A stretch of DNA of 64,000 bases from Motiliproteus sp036960405 (GTDB lineage Bacteria > Pseudomonadota > Gammaproteobacteria > Pseudomonadales > Balneatricaceae): NCBI GenBank assembly GCA_036960405.1, contig JBALWS010000009.1:9025-73024 (forward strand), read 5' to 3'. The translations under genes and the position numbers were made by a program. The notes below the pieces were generated by a model that did no database searches, was not told the origin of the DNA, and was given only the letters and a program-made list of their open reading frames with translations. Numbering within the stretch: position 1 is the first letter of the stretch; every line of letters starts with the position of its first letter. Below, piece by piece: positions 43,593 to 53,065 of the stretch.

Positions 43593-44789
43593 ATGTTAGG
43601 GAACCTTCTCTTCTATGTTTCATTTGCCGTTGCGCTGTATATCGGATTCCTATACTTCCGGGATTTGGGCGACGTCACTCAGATGCTGCTGAAGGTGAAG
43701 CGGGCGGACACCATTCGCTTTATCCGCAATGAATACAAAATCCTGGCAGTGGGCATTTGCGCCTTAGGGCTGATGCTGATCGCCCACTTCGGGCTTAACG
43801 CGGGTCCAGCCTGGTTCCTTTGGGTTTCTCTGGCCTTGATGGCCCTTTTTTATATTTTCCCTTGGGTGTGGGTGCACATCGGCCTGCGCAATCAGCAAAA
43901 TTCCGCTCAGTACTACAGCATTGAGGATGCGCAGGCTGAGTTAGCACCCGCTTCTCCGGTGATCGTATTCGAGAACAACGGCATTGCGAGAGCGCACCCT
44001 GACAGTCAGCTAATGCGCCCGCATCTTGCCGGAAATAGCGAGGGCCTCGATGGTGAAAATGTCATCATGACGTACTGTGCCATGGCCAATCTGGGGCTGG
44101 GATATATTCCCGAAATCCAGGGTAACCACTGTGCTTTAGAGGTGTTGGCCCAGCACGGCAATAATCTGATACTGCGTGATAACAACACTAACGAGCCGAT
44201 ACAGCAGGTCTACGGTCGCGCAGAAGCCGCCGGCCCCGACGGACCGACGATGCAACCCTGGCCGACCTTCCGCATGACATTCCGTACCTTTCAAAAGGCG
44301 TACCCGAATGGCACGGTTTTTCTGAACAAACCCTCGTCGAACCCGCTGCTTCGGTTGTTCGATCTGGTGACTGAGACCGTGTTTTCGGCTGGCATAGCGC
44401 GGCAGCATAACGAGGCCAAGCCGATCATGGACAACATGTCGCATAGCGATAATCGCCTACCCGCTAAGACCTACGTGTGGGGCATCGACGTGGGTGAAGA
44501 TGCGGTTTGTTATACCCATGATTTTCTTATCGAGCAGAATAATCTGATCAACACAGAGATCGGTGGTCGTAGCATCGTGCTGGTATGGGACCCCGTTTAT
44601 GAAAGTATCGGCGCCTGGTACAACGACACTGGAGCCCCGATCACCCAGATCGATTTTCTCGGCAGCTCGGATCAAGGAAACCTGAGCCGCGTCGAAAGAC
44701 TCAAAGCTGGAATGTTCTGGCACGTTTGGTCCGAGTTCTACCCGCAAACGGATATCAATAGGGCGACCCAGCAAGCTAAGGCGGCATAA
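43593..44789 (+). CDS. Membrane protein with DUF3179-like domain
   Basis: 398 aa with three N-terminal hydrophobic segments (about 1-25, 50-68, 73-95) and then a soluble domain. That domain has the DUF3179 pattern: GIARAHPDSQLMRPHLAGNS, VIMTYCAMANLGLGY, NLILRDNNTNEPIQQVYGRA and WPTFRMTFRTFQKAYPNG. The Cys in VIMTYCAM and a His/Asp-rich second half suggest a cofactor or metal site, but no activity is known for the family. It stands alone, with GGTGG before its ATG. Confidence 0.85.
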   Translation: MLGNLLFYVSFAVALYIGFLYFRDLGDVTQMLLKVKRADTIRFIRNEYKILAVGICALGLMLIAHFGLNAGPAWFLWVSLALMALFYIFPWVWVHIGLRNQQNSAQYYSIEDAQAELAPASPVIVFENNGIARAHPDSQLMRPHLAGNSEGLDGENVIMTYCAMANLGLGYIPEIQGNHCALEVLAQHGNNLILRDNNTNEPIQQVYGRAEAAGPDGPTMQPWPTFRMTFRTFQKAYPNGTVFLNKPSSNPLLRLFDLVTETVFSAGIARQHNEAKPIMDNMSHSDNRLPAKTYVWGIDVGEDAVCYTHDFLIEQNNLINTEIGGRSIVLVWDPVYESIGAWYNDTGAPITQIDFLGSSDQGNLSRVERLKAGMFWHVWSEFYPQTDINRATQQAKAA

Positions 44790-44829
44790 AACGGATCAGC
44801 CCGAGTATTCCCCGTGTTGTGACTCTTAA

Positions 44830-45417
44830 TCAAACCATCGGCAGTGTGGAGGCTAGCAGTAACCCGGCCATTCCACAGTTGAAGGCTCTAATTTTTGAGG
44901 GGCTGTTTAGCAACACTTGCAGCTGCTTACCCGCGACTGTCCAGATGGTCACGGAGGGAATGTTTACCGCGGCAAACACCAGAGAAATAAGCAGCACGCC
45001 GTGCCAGTTGGCCGACAGGTTGTAGACGCTGACGGCGGTTAATGCCATCGACCAGGCTTTGGGGTTGATCCATTGGAAGCTGGCCGCAGTCCAAAAGCTC
45101 ATCGGTTTATACGTTTGCGCGTCATTGCTGGCAGGCCGACTCAGGGCAATCTTTATCGCTAGGTAGACCAGGTAGATGATGCAACCGATCTGCAGTGCTT
45201 GATGGGCAATGGGGTAGGCGGTGAATATTCCCATCAGCCCTATGCCCACCAGAATCACCATCAGGCTAAAGCCTACAACGATTCCAAGCATGTGCGGGAT
45301 GGTACGCATGAAGCCTACATTGGCACCCGATGTCATCAGCATAATATTGTTTGGACCCGGTGAAACGGTCGAGGCGAATGCGAAGGCGATCAGGGCGAAA
45401 ATTTGCGGGTACTCCAT
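44830..45417 (-). CDS. LysE/RhtB family amino-acid exporter
   Basis: 195 aa with about six membrane helices. The family signature STVSPGPNNIMLMTSG lies in the first helix, and FQWINPKAWSMALTA in the middle. These proteins export amino acids or small metabolites. It is divergently transcribed from an Lrp/AsnC regulator 110 bases away, the classic arrangement in which the regulator senses the exported amino acid. The substrate is not predictable. Confidence 0.93.
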   Translation of the reverse strand: MEYPQIFALIAFAFASTVSPGPNNIMLMTSGANVGFMRTIPHMLGIVVGFSLMVILVGIGLMGIFTAYPIAHQALQIGCIIYLVYLAIKIALSRPASNDAQTYKPMSFWTAASFQWINPKAWSMALTAVSVYNLSANWHGVLLISLVFAAVNIPSVTIWTVAGKQLQVLLNSPSKIRAFNCGMAGLLLASTLPMV

Positions 45418-45527
45418 GTTCGTTCCTTTTTAGGTCAATTGTTCGTCCTTGTATGTTAAAGACAAATAGCTTAAATATTGTGTCTATATTTGCTCTGAAA
45501 CGACTAATTACACAACAAATGGAAGTC

Positions 45528-45968
45528 ATGGATAGATATAGCGAAAGAATATTGCGTGAGCTGAAAATGGACGGGAGATTGTCCAATGTCGAGCTTGCAG
45601 ACCGGATCGGGTTGTCGTCTTCGGCGACGTTGCGACGTGTGCAGGAGCTAGAACGTAGCGGGGTGATAAAGGGTTACCGTGCGGTGCTCGACCTGAATAA
45701 ACTGGGGATCGGCTTTGTTGCCTACGTCACGATCGGGCTGCTGAACCATAGTAAAAAGGCGCAGCAGGAGTTCGAGCAGCATATTCAGCAAGCAACCGAG
45801 GTCACGGAGTGCCACAACGTGACGGGGGGGAGTGAGTTTCTGCTGCGGGTGGAGACGGCCGACTTAACCGCCTACAAGCGCTTTCATACCGACGTATTGG
45901 GTGAAATTCCGCAAGTTAACTCCATCATGACCTTGGTGGTGATGGAAACACCGAAAGATGAGCGTTAA
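45528..45968 (+). CDS. Lrp/AsnC family transcriptional regulator
   Basis: 146 aa from ATG 45528 (ATG 45519 is also possible). The N-terminal helix-turn-helix (DGRLSNVELADRIGLSSSATLRRVQELERSG) is followed by the RAM ligand domain with GFVAYVTIGL, a VTECHNVTGGSEFLLRV strand-turn and a VNSIMTLVVMET end. It probably controls the divergent LysE-type exporter and itself in response to an amino acid. The shared spacer (45418-45527) is AT-rich. Confidence 0.92.
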   Translation: MDRYSERILRELKMDGRLSNVELADRIGLSSSATLRRVQELERSGVIKGYRAVLDLNKLGIGFVAYVTIGLLNHSKKAQQEFEQHIQQATEVTECHNVTGGSEFLLRVETADLTAYKRFHTDVLGEIPQVNSIMTLVVMETPKDER

Positions 45969-46126
45969 GTAGAAACGGTACGATTCGTTTAGTGGGGTAA
46001 CCGGTTCTATAAAGGCGACAGGCTGACTTCTGTTTGGGTCATAGCAGAAGCTTATAGACGTAGCCGATGGCGCCGATCTGGCAGAGTCTGCCTGGAGCAA
46101 AAATGACGCTGCGATCAACTACCGCG

Positions 46127-46972
46127 TTATTGAATCTGCCATTTCACGTTGAGGGTCTGCAGTAAACCGTTTTCGGTGATCCGCGCCTTGCCTTGGTCAA
46201 AAGCCCGCAGGATCTCGTTCATACGCGGATGGTCTTTCATGCCCGCCACATAACCCTCTACCGCATCAAAGGGCGGTAGCTTTTTGTACTTGGTCGCTCA
46301 CTGCTGCTGTCTCAGATAGTAATCGCTGGATATCTCATAGCCGGTAAAACCGATCACTCGCTGACCGTCTAACATCCGAAATCCCTGCTCTAAGTCGTTA
46401 ACCGGGAGGTTGTCTGTTAGCGACTGCTGACGCTAGGCCTCGCCGTAATTAAACCCCCTAATCACCGCCACAGCCTTTCCCGATAGCGTTACGAATCCAC
46501 GCCACTGCAGGTCAGTGTCAGCACGGACGTAGATTAACAGGTTGTTTTTGGTCAACGCGTTGTTGGCGTAGGCGTACTTTTGCAGGCGTAGATGGTTCTT
46601 GCTGGTCGGAAACAGCACATCTGCGGTCTGGTTTTCCATATACATCACGGCACGCGCCCACGGCGCGACGGTCAGTTCGATCCTATACCCCACCGCGTGA
46701 AAGCTCTCTCGCAGTACGTCCCAGGCGTAGCCTCGAATCACCGCTGAGTCACTGCCAGGAGCTATCACCTCGTCTCTGATGAACGCCGCGTTAGATTGGG
46801 CATAAACGAATGGTGGATAGTTGTGCATCGTGGCGATACGAACTGTTTTGTTGGCTACCGGGTTATCAGCCGCCGCGACTCCACTGCCCCATAACCCCAG
46901 CGTGATCAGCAGAATCGAGGTGATCTTGCGAATCGACAGGGTTTCAACAGCACGTTTTTGGATAGGTATCAT
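46127..46972 (-). pseudogene. Solute-binding protein family 3, disrupted by two in-frame stops
   Basis: The frame opens with a signal peptide and the amino-acid-binding-protein start KTVRIATMHNYPPFVYAQ, and continues to NVKWQIQ-stop at 46127-46129. TAG at 46433-46435 and TGA at 46298-46300 interrupt it, yet homologous sequence (DNLPVNDLEQGFRMLDGQR, DHPRMNEILRAFDQGKARI) continues in the same frame on both sides. No frameshift is needed, so point mutations inactivated a once normal 281-residue periplasmic binding protein. Confidence 0.88.
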
Positions 46973-47513
46973 GGAGTGGCCAAGATAAAAAAATGAAGCC
47001 GACCGATAAAGCTAATTAAGGGCCGCTGGCTGATATTCGTTACCCCAGAGCGTTTTAGTCAGCAGCTCGGTGTTGGGCAATGTCTCTGTACTTAGATTTA
47101 CCGCAATTATAGTCATCGATGCCGTCCATTGTCGTACGCCATCAATGCGAGTGGGAGGGCAGAAAGCAGGACAAGCATCGAGTCAGCACAGTGACCGGAA
47201 ATAGGGCGAGTCGTTGTGTTTTATTGTCCTATTTCAAAGTCCTCAAGCCCCGCCAATGTAGGCAAAAGTGGTACCTCCGCTTAAATCACGCCTTGATGGC
47301 GCAAATCAACATTTGATGTCGTTTACGAGCACTCAGCGCTGCTCTGGTCTGGGTAGTCTTAGTTTTTAATTTGTCCCTGATTGAATCGATGTACGGCTAT
47401 GTTGCCGTGCTGTTGCTGGCTCTCGACAACGGCTTAGCTCGATTGGGTTGCATTCGGGGGAACGCTACTTTGGCTGGCTTCGGGCGAAGCGCAGAATGCG
47501 GAGAAAATAGCAG
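46973..47513. other. Intergenic region, no gene recognised
   Basis: 540 bases between the dead binding-protein gene and the ACT-domain gene. Around 47370-47440 the plus strand can be read as SLIESMYGYVAVLLLALDNG, vaguely like the start of a DedA-type membrane protein, but it is too short to support. No strong hairpin or tRNA was seen. Confidence 0.35.
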
Positions 47514-48041
47514 ATGAATGAAACGTTGATTTTAACCCTGATCGGTGATGATCGGCCGGGGCTGGTTGAGTTGGTGTCCCAGTTGATCGCCGACCGGCAA
47601 GGGCAGTGGTTGGAGAGCCAGTTTTCCCGGCTGGAGGGAAAGTTTGCAGGGATTCTCCAAGTCTCGGTGGCCATTGAGCAAAGACCCGCTTTGGAGCAAG
47701 ACCTGCGCTCTTTGGTGCAGCGGGGAGTGAGGGTTGTTGTCGAGCAGGCCGCGCCAGTTATGCAGGTTCCCTGTTACCCGTTGACGCTCCGCTTCGTGGG
47801 GCTGGACCGTCTCAATGTCGTTGCCGATATTAGCGAAGTATTGAATCGCTATGAGGTCACTATTCTTAGTCTCAACAGTCACTGCGCTCCGGCACCGATG
47901 AGTAATGAGAACCTGTTCCATGCTGATTTTGACGTGCGGGTGCCGCTGTCGGTCGGTCGCAATGTGCTATGCGAAGCCCTGGAGGCGCTGACGCCAGAGC
48001 TGATGATCGACTTGGAATCAGCCGAGGTGTGTGCGGTTTAG
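47514..48041 (+). CDS. ACT-domain protein, GcvR-like
   Basis: 175 aa, two ACT modules in tandem: ILTLIGDDRPGLVELVSQLIADRQGQWLES, and later LTLRFVGLDRLNVVADISEVLNRYEVTI. GcvR, the glycine cleavage repressor partner of GcvA, has this size and layout. Interestingly a GcvA-like LysR gene is 4 kb away. The ribosome site is GGAG ten bases before ATG. It is followed closely by a small repeat protein gene on the same strand. GcvR identity is plausible but not certain. Confidence 0.8.
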   Translation: MNETLILTLIGDDRPGLVELVSQLIADRQGQWLESQFSRLEGKFAGILQVSVAIEQRPALEQDLRSLVQRGVRVVVEQAAPVMQVPCYPLTLRFVGLDRLNVVADISEVLNRYEVTILSLNSHCAPAPMSNENLFHADFDVRVPLSVGRNVLCEALEALTPELMIDLESAEVCAV

Positions 48042-48086
48042 CGCCCAGGAATAACCGCCAATACAATAAAACAGAGGCTATGTGTA

Positions 48087-48284
48087 ATGGAAAGTTATGA
48101 TTATCGAATCCGTTTGGTGGGCAGGGAGGAGCCCTGCGACTATGCGATCAAGTTAGCGGGTGATGGTCAGGATTATGATAACGCTGTACGGGTTGTTACA
48201 GGCGGCGAGCTGGAAGACTACCGGATGAAACTGGCCGAAGAGGGGGAACCCTTCGACCTGACCTTGAAGGTGGTTCGCTGGTAA
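48087..48284 (+). CDS. 65-residue protein made of five 13-residue repeats
   Basis: Unrecognised. Aspartates at residues 5, 18, 31, 44 and 57 start five copies of a unit D-(Y/N/L)-x-hydrophobic-(R/K)-(L/V), each followed by a charged turn (VGREEP, AGDGQDY, TGGELE, AEEGEP). The period is exactly 13 throughout, and the repeats make up the whole protein. This predicts five beta strands joined by acidic turns, either a small solenoid or a sheet. It has no signal peptide, so it is cytosolic. GAGG lies upstream of the ATG. It lies 45 bases after the ACT-domain gene and may share its transcript. Confidence 0.8.
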   Translation: MESYDYRIRLVGREEPCDYAIKLAGDGQDYDNAVRVVTGGELEDYRMKLAEEGEPFDLTLKVVRW

Positions 48285-48330
48285 GGAGAGGGGCTGACGA
48301 TTGAGCCGCTATCCGGTGTGTTGTTACTGC

Positions 48331-49593
48331 TTAATCCGCAGGTTTTAAACTCGGCTTACGCAGCATAAGCGCTAAGCCCACCGCCAGTGCCGTCAGTGAT
48401 GCCGATAGCAGATAGCTGCCGGAGAAGCTGCCGCTGGCTTCCGCCAGGGTGCCCGCCAGCGTCGGGCCGATGATCTGGCCGATGCTGAAAAAGAAGGTCA
48501 CGTAACCGAAGCTGGTGGCCACCTGATAGGGGCCCATGTAATCCCCCAGTGTGGCCGCGATAATGGGCGGTATGCTGAAGGCCACCAGACCAAATAGCAG
48601 CATCGACAGAAACAGCCCGATCGAGCCGAAATTGGCCGCCGCCAGCAGGTAGGCCAGCGTTTGCAGAGCAAACACCAGCGCCAGTCCTAACCGTCGGCCA
48701 AGCCGGTCTGACAGGGTGCCGAACAGTGGCCCGGAGAAGATGCACAAAAAACCGATTCCCATCCAAAACTGCCCTGCTACCGATTCGGAATAGTCATACT
48801 CCTGTACCAGGGTGGTGACGATAAAGGTCAGGTAGATCGAATAGGTAAAACCGAACAGAAAATACAGGCTGCCCAGATGAGTGAGCATCTTGCGCCGGTC
48901 CTGCTGGCTGGGTTCCAGTAACGGGGCTTGCTGGTCGGCGTGTTGGTCATCTTCGGCGCCGATCGGTTTGAGTCCCAGCTCTTCGGGATTGTTGCGGATT
49001 AACACGATGCAGGCCACGCTGATCAACACGATAAGGCCGCCAAAGACTAACCAGCTCATGCGCCAGCCATCATCGCCGCCGACAACGTTGAGGTAAGGAA
49101 CCAGGCTGCCGCTGAATAGGATGCCCAGGCCATTTCCCGCGATCATGGTGCCGGCCGCCCTGCCGCGATATTTGGGGGCAAACCAGTGGGCCACCAGGCC
49201 CATGATCGGAATGTTGGCGACACCGGTGCCGATACCGGTGATCAGGTATAGCAGCAGCACGACGATGAAGTGGTCAGCCTGACTGACCAATAATAGCGAA
49301 AGCCCAATCGCCAACAGCCCAAAAAATATCAGCCGGCGGGCACCCAGCAGGCTGTTGAGGCGACCGCAGATCAGTACCGCGATCAGGTAGCCGATAAAAT
49401 TGCCGGTGCTGATAAACCCCATCTCGCCATAGCTCAATTCGAGCTGCACACCCATCGCCGGGAGCAACATACCCAGGGCGAAGCGGCCGACTCCCAGGCA
49501 GGCGAACAGGGTCAGCACGCCTGTTGCGACCATGATCCAGCCGTAGTGAAAGGGTAAGCGGCTGCGGATAGCGATGGGCTCGGGAGGTGGCAT
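48331..49593 (-). CDS. MFS transporter
   Basis: 420 aa, twelve predicted helices, with the first helix pair GWIMVATGVLTLF...GVGRFALGMLLP and the loop motif between helices 2 and 3 (CGRLNSLLGARRL). A charged central loop (GAEDDQHADQQAPLLEPSQQDRRK) separates the two halves, and the second half has GTLSDRLGRRLG. It is probably a carboxylate or drug/metabolite transporter; the substrate is unknown. It sits nine bases downstream of the yfcG stop on the same strand, suggesting a shared transcript with the glutathione transferases. Confidence 0.93.
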   Translation of the reverse strand: MPPPEPIAIRSRLPFHYGWIMVATGVLTLFACLGVGRFALGMLLPAMGVQLELSYGEMGFISTGNFIGYLIAVLICGRLNSLLGARRLIFFGLLAIGLSLLLVSQADHFIVVLLLYLITGIGTGVANIPIMGLVAHWFAPKYRGRAAGTMIAGNGLGILFSGSLVPYLNVVGGDDGWRMSWLVFGGLIVLISVACIVLIRNNPEELGLKPIGAEDDQHADQQAPLLEPSQQDRRKMLTHLGSLYFLFGFTYSIYLTFIVTTLVQEYDYSESVAGQFWMGIGFLCIFSGPLFGTLSDRLGRRLGLALVFALQTLAYLLAAANFGSIGLFLSMLLFGLVAFSIPPIIAATLGDYMGPYQVATSFGYVTFFFSIGQIIGPTLAGTLAEASGSFSGSYLLSASLTALAVGLALMLRKPSLKPAD

Positions 49594-49602
49594 TATGGGG
49601 TG

Positions 49603-50301
49603 TTATTTTATCGTGCGGGCGCTTTGATCGAACAGGATGCGGCGTGACTCTTCGTCATCGACCGCAGGGCGGACGTTAACCTTGTCGGCTAGCTCGTAGG
49701 CGGCGATGGTCGCGGGCCGGTTTTTAATCGCCTCGAACCAGCGTTGAAGGTGGGGGAAGTCGTCGAGATTCTGCTTTTGCCGTTCGTGCGGCACGATCCA
49801 CGGATAGCACGCCATATCCGCTATCGAATAGTTGCCCGCCAGAAACGCTCGGTCTTGTAACCGTTTATTCATCACCGCATACAGCCGCGCCGCTTCGTTG
49901 ATATAGCGGTCCATGGCGTAGGGGATGCGGTCGGGGGCGTAGGTGACAAAATGATGGTTTTGCCCGCACATCGGTCCCAGCCCCCCCATCTGCCACATTA
50001 ACCACTGGGTGATGTCCCACATTTCTCGAGCGCTGGTACCGCCGAATTGGCCACTCTTGTCTGCCAGGTATTGCAGAATGGCGCCCGACTCGAACAGCGC
50101 GATCGGCTCGCCTCCGTCTACCGGTGCGTGGTCCACGATGGCTGGAATGCGGTTGTTGGGCGATATTTTTAAAAAATCGGGTTCGAACTGCTCGCCGGCA
50201 CTGATGTTGATCGGCCGCAGGTTGTAGTCAAGCCCCGCTTCTTCAAGCATCAGGGTGATCTTGTGACCGTTGGGGGTGGTCCAGTAATAGAAATCGATCA
50301 T
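49603..50301 (-). CDS. yfcG: Glutathione S-transferase, YfcG-like disulfide-bond oxidoreductase
   Basis: 232 aa from ATG 50301. The opening YYWTTPNGHKITLMLEEAGL and ISPNNRIPAIVDH match E. coli YfcG nearly word for word, including the Thr-Pro-Asn-Gly glutathione site. GESGA-type contacts follow in LFESGAILQYLAD. YfcG acts as a disulfide reductase using two glutathiones rather than as a classical transferase. A longer reading from 50439 adds unrelated residues and has no ribosome site. It follows a second glutathione transferase gene. Confidence 0.93.
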   Translation of the reverse strand: MIDFYYWTTPNGHKITLMLEEAGLDYNLRPINISAGEQFEPDFLKISPNNRIPAIVDHAPVDGGEPIALFESGAILQYLADKSGQFGGTSAREMWDITQWLMWQMGGLGPMCGQNHHFVTYAPDRIPYAMDRYINEAARLYAVMNKRLQDRAFLAGNYSIADMACYPWIVPHERQKQNLDDFPHLQRWFEAIKNRPATIAAYELADKVNVRPAVDDEESRRILFDQSARTIK

Positions 50302-50368
50302 CTCGGTGGGTATCCCGTGGTGAGTTAAGCTAACAGCTGCCGCGCAATGTCTGTCTACCCTGATGGTG

Positions 50369-51049
50369 TTACGCTTTGCGGCATAGGCCGTCATAGAGAT
50401 CGAGCATGCGCTCGACCCAGGCGAGGATAGGGTCATCATCGGCCAGAATATTCTTGTCCGAGCCGCAACGTGCCAGCATGAAACAGCCCATCAAAATGTA
50501 ATCGGCGTAAGCGGGTTTATCGCCGCTCAAAAAGGGCTGCGTGGCCAGCATCATCCGCACCGGTGTCAGGATGGTAGCCAAAGCGGCGCGCTGTTCGTCG
50601 TCATCTTTCTCGAACTGCTCCAGCGTCATGCCAAAACGTTTTTCACGCGTCTCGCGGAAGTAGGCCTTATCGGCATCATCCAGGCCATTGAAAACATCCA
50701 TAATGATAATGCGAAAGAGGGTACCCATGACTTGGGTATTGGTCCAAGTTTCGATGAACTTAGCTTGGCCGATAGCGATCTCACTGCCTAACAGTGGCGG
50801 GGCGTCTGGATAAGTTTGGTCAAGGTAGACGGCGATGTTGAAGCTGTCGCAGACGGTGGTGTCGCCGTCATCAATCACCGGTACGGTCGGACTGCCGGAA
50901 TGGGCGATAGGTTCTTTTTGGGTGAACCTTACCAGCTTCGTTTGAGCCTCTAAGCCTTTGTGCGCTAGCGAGAGCTTGGTACGCCAGCAGTAGGGGCTGA
51001 AACGGGAGCTGTCATCGGAACCGGCTAGGTCGTAAAGGGTGATCGGCAT
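50369..51049 (-). CDS. Glutathione S-transferase family protein (beta-etherase-like)
   Basis: 226 aa. The thioredoxin-like N-terminal domain reads SRFSPYCWRTKLSLAHKGL, then SPTVPVIDDGDTTVCDSFNIAVYLD with the cis-Pro and the glutathione-contacting Asp-Ser pair. An all-helical C-terminal domain follows. The start resembles LigE/LigF-type beta-etherases and related bacterial transferases; the natural substrate is unknown. It is upstream of yfcG and the MFS gene on the same strand. Confidence 0.88.
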   Translation of the reverse strand: MPITLYDLAGSDDSSRFSPYCWRTKLSLAHKGLEAQTKLVRFTQKEPIAHSGSPTVPVIDDGDTTVCDSFNIAVYLDQTYPDAPPLLGSEIAIGQAKFIETWTNTQVMGTLFRIIIMDVFNGLDDADKAYFRETREKRFGMTLEQFEKDDDEQRAALATILTPVRMMLATQPFLSGDKPAYADYILMGCFMLARCGSDKNILADDDPILAWVERMLDLYDGLCRKA

Positions 51050-51318
51050 GATAGGAGGTACTCCTAATAGTGAAAAATATGGCCAAACATCAAGTTAACT
51101 TAATTCCTAGTGGCTTTCTAGGAATTAAAAACGTGCAACTCAACTAGGCGGACTAGCGCAGGCCGGGGAGCGATTGCCTCGATGGGGTGAGAGGGCGGAG
51201 TCTTTTTTGTGATGTTGAGTAAATTAGTCGGAATAAAGTTGTCGTTGAGGTGTTTGTCTTGCTGCATGTGCCGATTTTTAATTTTGCTGTGAATGTAACA
51301 GACACGAGAGATGAGACT

Positions 51319-51975
51319 ATGAAACTAATTGCCGGATTAACCCTTAGCGTAGCGCTGGCCGTAGGCGGCTGCACCACCTCTATGGATAAGGCTAACGCCG
51401 AGAACAATTTGTCCCATGCCCATATGGGACATGTCACCACGGCCTGGAGTGATACCCCAGACGGAAAAGGATTTCTGCCTGTCGCTATCGCCGAGGCCAA
51501 GACCGCTGCGCAGCATGCCGGTTTTGCGGCCAGTAAACCGAACGATCTGGCTTGGATGCAAACCCACACCAAGCATGTGCTGCACGCGGTTGATCCTTCG
51601 GTTGAGCCGAAGGGGCCTGGCTTGGGTTATGGTGTGATCAAGGCAGCAGCAGGGGCTGCCAAGCATATTAATGCTGCCGCTATGAGCGATGGCGCGTCGC
51701 AAAATGTTGCCGCGCACTCGGTTCATGTGGCGACCGCCTCGCAGAATACGGTCGATCGTGCTAAGCAGATTGTGGTTCTGGGCGCGCAGCTGATGGCGGC
51801 AACTAGTGCTGCCGAGGCCGCGCCGCTGGTCGAGCAGATCAAGCAGCTCAGCGATGCGCTGCTTGCCGGTGTCGATGCTAATGGCGACGGCACTATCTCC
51901 TGGCAGCAGGGTGAGGGGGGCTTGAGCGAAGCTCAAAAGCATATAGGGTTTATGGTCAAAGGCGAGGGGCTTTAA
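51319..51975 (+). CDS. Lipoprotein with an EF-hand-like loop, unknown function
   Basis: 218 aa from ATG 51319. The lipobox AVGGC sits at the end of a hydrophobic start, so the protein is likely a membrane-anchored lipoprotein. The central region is helical, Ala- and His-rich (HAHMGHVTT, HTKHVLHAVD, HSVHVATASQ). Near the C-terminus DANGDGTISW matches an EF-hand calcium loop at the first positions. The His pairs could be metal ligands. No near family comes to mind. It stands alone with a GAGAGATGAG leader. Confidence 0.82.
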   Translation: MKLIAGLTLSVALAVGGCTTSMDKANAENNLSHAHMGHVTTAWSDTPDGKGFLPVAIAEAKTAAQHAGFAASKPNDLAWMQTHTKHVLHAVDPSVEPKGPGLGYGVIKAAAGAAKHINAAAMSDGASQNVAAHSVHVATASQNTVDRAKQIVVLGAQLMAATSAAEAAPLVEQIKQLSDALLAGVDANGDGTISWQQGEGGLSEAQKHIGFMVKGEGL

Positions 51976-52002
51976 CTGATCGCCTGAGTGGCAATCGACG
52001 CC

Positions 52003-52935
52003 CTAAGGCTGTTTTAGCTGGGCGTCGTAAAACGCTTCCCAACTGTTTTCGATCACCTTGATCTCTTTGCGTAACCAGTCCTCAAAGCGACGGATTTTGG
52101 GGCGTTTGAAGTAGGAGTCCGGCGCCACCAGATAGTAGTCATAGGCCGATTTGAGATAGATCGGAATGGGGCACACCAGTAGCCCGCGTTGCAGCAGGTC
52201 GTAGGCGAGACTGAAACGCAGCATGGCAAGTCCTTGACCGCTGAGCAGGGCTTCGACCAGCATGGTTGAATCGGACAGGTGTAGCCGCGATGACTCTTGC
52301 TGCAAGGTGACGCCTAGTGCCTGTTGGAATTCGGGCCAGACCGCCTCCGTATCCGGGGCATCGTCCATCAATAGCGGTAACTTGGCCAATTGCTGCGCGA
52401 TCGGCTGGTCTTGGTTGATCAGCGATGGGTGGCAGGCGGGCAGCATGTACTCCTTGAGCAGCAATCGCGAGCTCAGCCCCGGGTAATCTCCGCGACCAAA
52501 ACGTAACGCCAGATCCAAATCGCTGCCGTCGAATGTGGCCAGTCCCAAGCTGGGTGACAAATGGATACTCAGGTCGGGTTGCTGTTGCTGGAATGTTCCC
52601 AGCCGTGGTACCAGCCAACGACTGGCAAAGGAGGGCAGTGCGCTGAGGGTCAGCCGACTGGGGTGGCTATCTTGCTGCAGCTGGGCAACGCCTTTCTCCA
52701 AGGTGGCAAAGGCTTTACTGACATAGGGCAGCAATTGTTGGCCCTCGCGGGTCAGCACTACCTCGCGGGTCAGCCGCTTGAACAGGGTCAAGCCAAGTTG
52801 CTGTTCGAGGGTTTTGATCTGCTGACTGATGGCCGCCTGAGTCACATGTAACTGCTGCGCTGCCGTCTTGAAACTCTGGGCTTCGGCGGCGTAGCGAAAG
52901 GCTTGGAGGGCTTTGAGCGGTGGCAGTTTGTGCAT
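52003..52935 (-). CDS. LysR family regulator, GcvA-like
   Basis: 310 aa. The helix-turn-helix at residues 6-65 (LKALQAFRYAAEAQSFKTAAQQLHVTQAAISQQIKTLE) and the following RLTREVVLTREGQ are typical of GcvA and its relatives. An effector domain follows, with LTLSALPSFASRWLVPRLG. It converges with the lipoprotein gene. The target genes are not evident; no glycine cleavage operon is in the window. Confidence 0.93.
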   Translation of the reverse strand: MHKLPPLKALQAFRYAAEAQSFKTAAQQLHVTQAAISQQIKTLEQQLGLTLFKRLTREVVLTREGQQLLPYVSKAFATLEKGVAQLQQDSHPSRLTLSALPSFASRWLVPRLGTFQQQQPDLSIHLSPSLGLATFDGSDLDLALRFGRGDYPGLSSRLLLKEYMLPACHPSLINQDQPIAQQLAKLPLLMDDAPDTEAVWPEFQQALGVTLQQESSRLHLSDSTMLVEALLSGQGLAMLRFSLAYDLLQRGLLVCPIPIYLKSAYDYYLVAPDSYFKRPKIRRFEDWLRKEIKVIENSWEAFYDAQLKQP

Positions 52936-53065
52936 GTTGGTTTTGGACTTCTCTGCAGAGATGTATAGATAAGTTTTTCTTAATTATAGGCGGTAATTTC
53001 TCGTTTGTCGGCGCTCGTTAATTGCTCAAGAATAGGAGTCCTAGAGTAACCCAGAGGGCAGAACG

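Noticed and set aside
47119..47316. 65-codon plus-strand frame
   Set aside because: No ribosome site, no recognisable domain, unusual composition; most likely chance.
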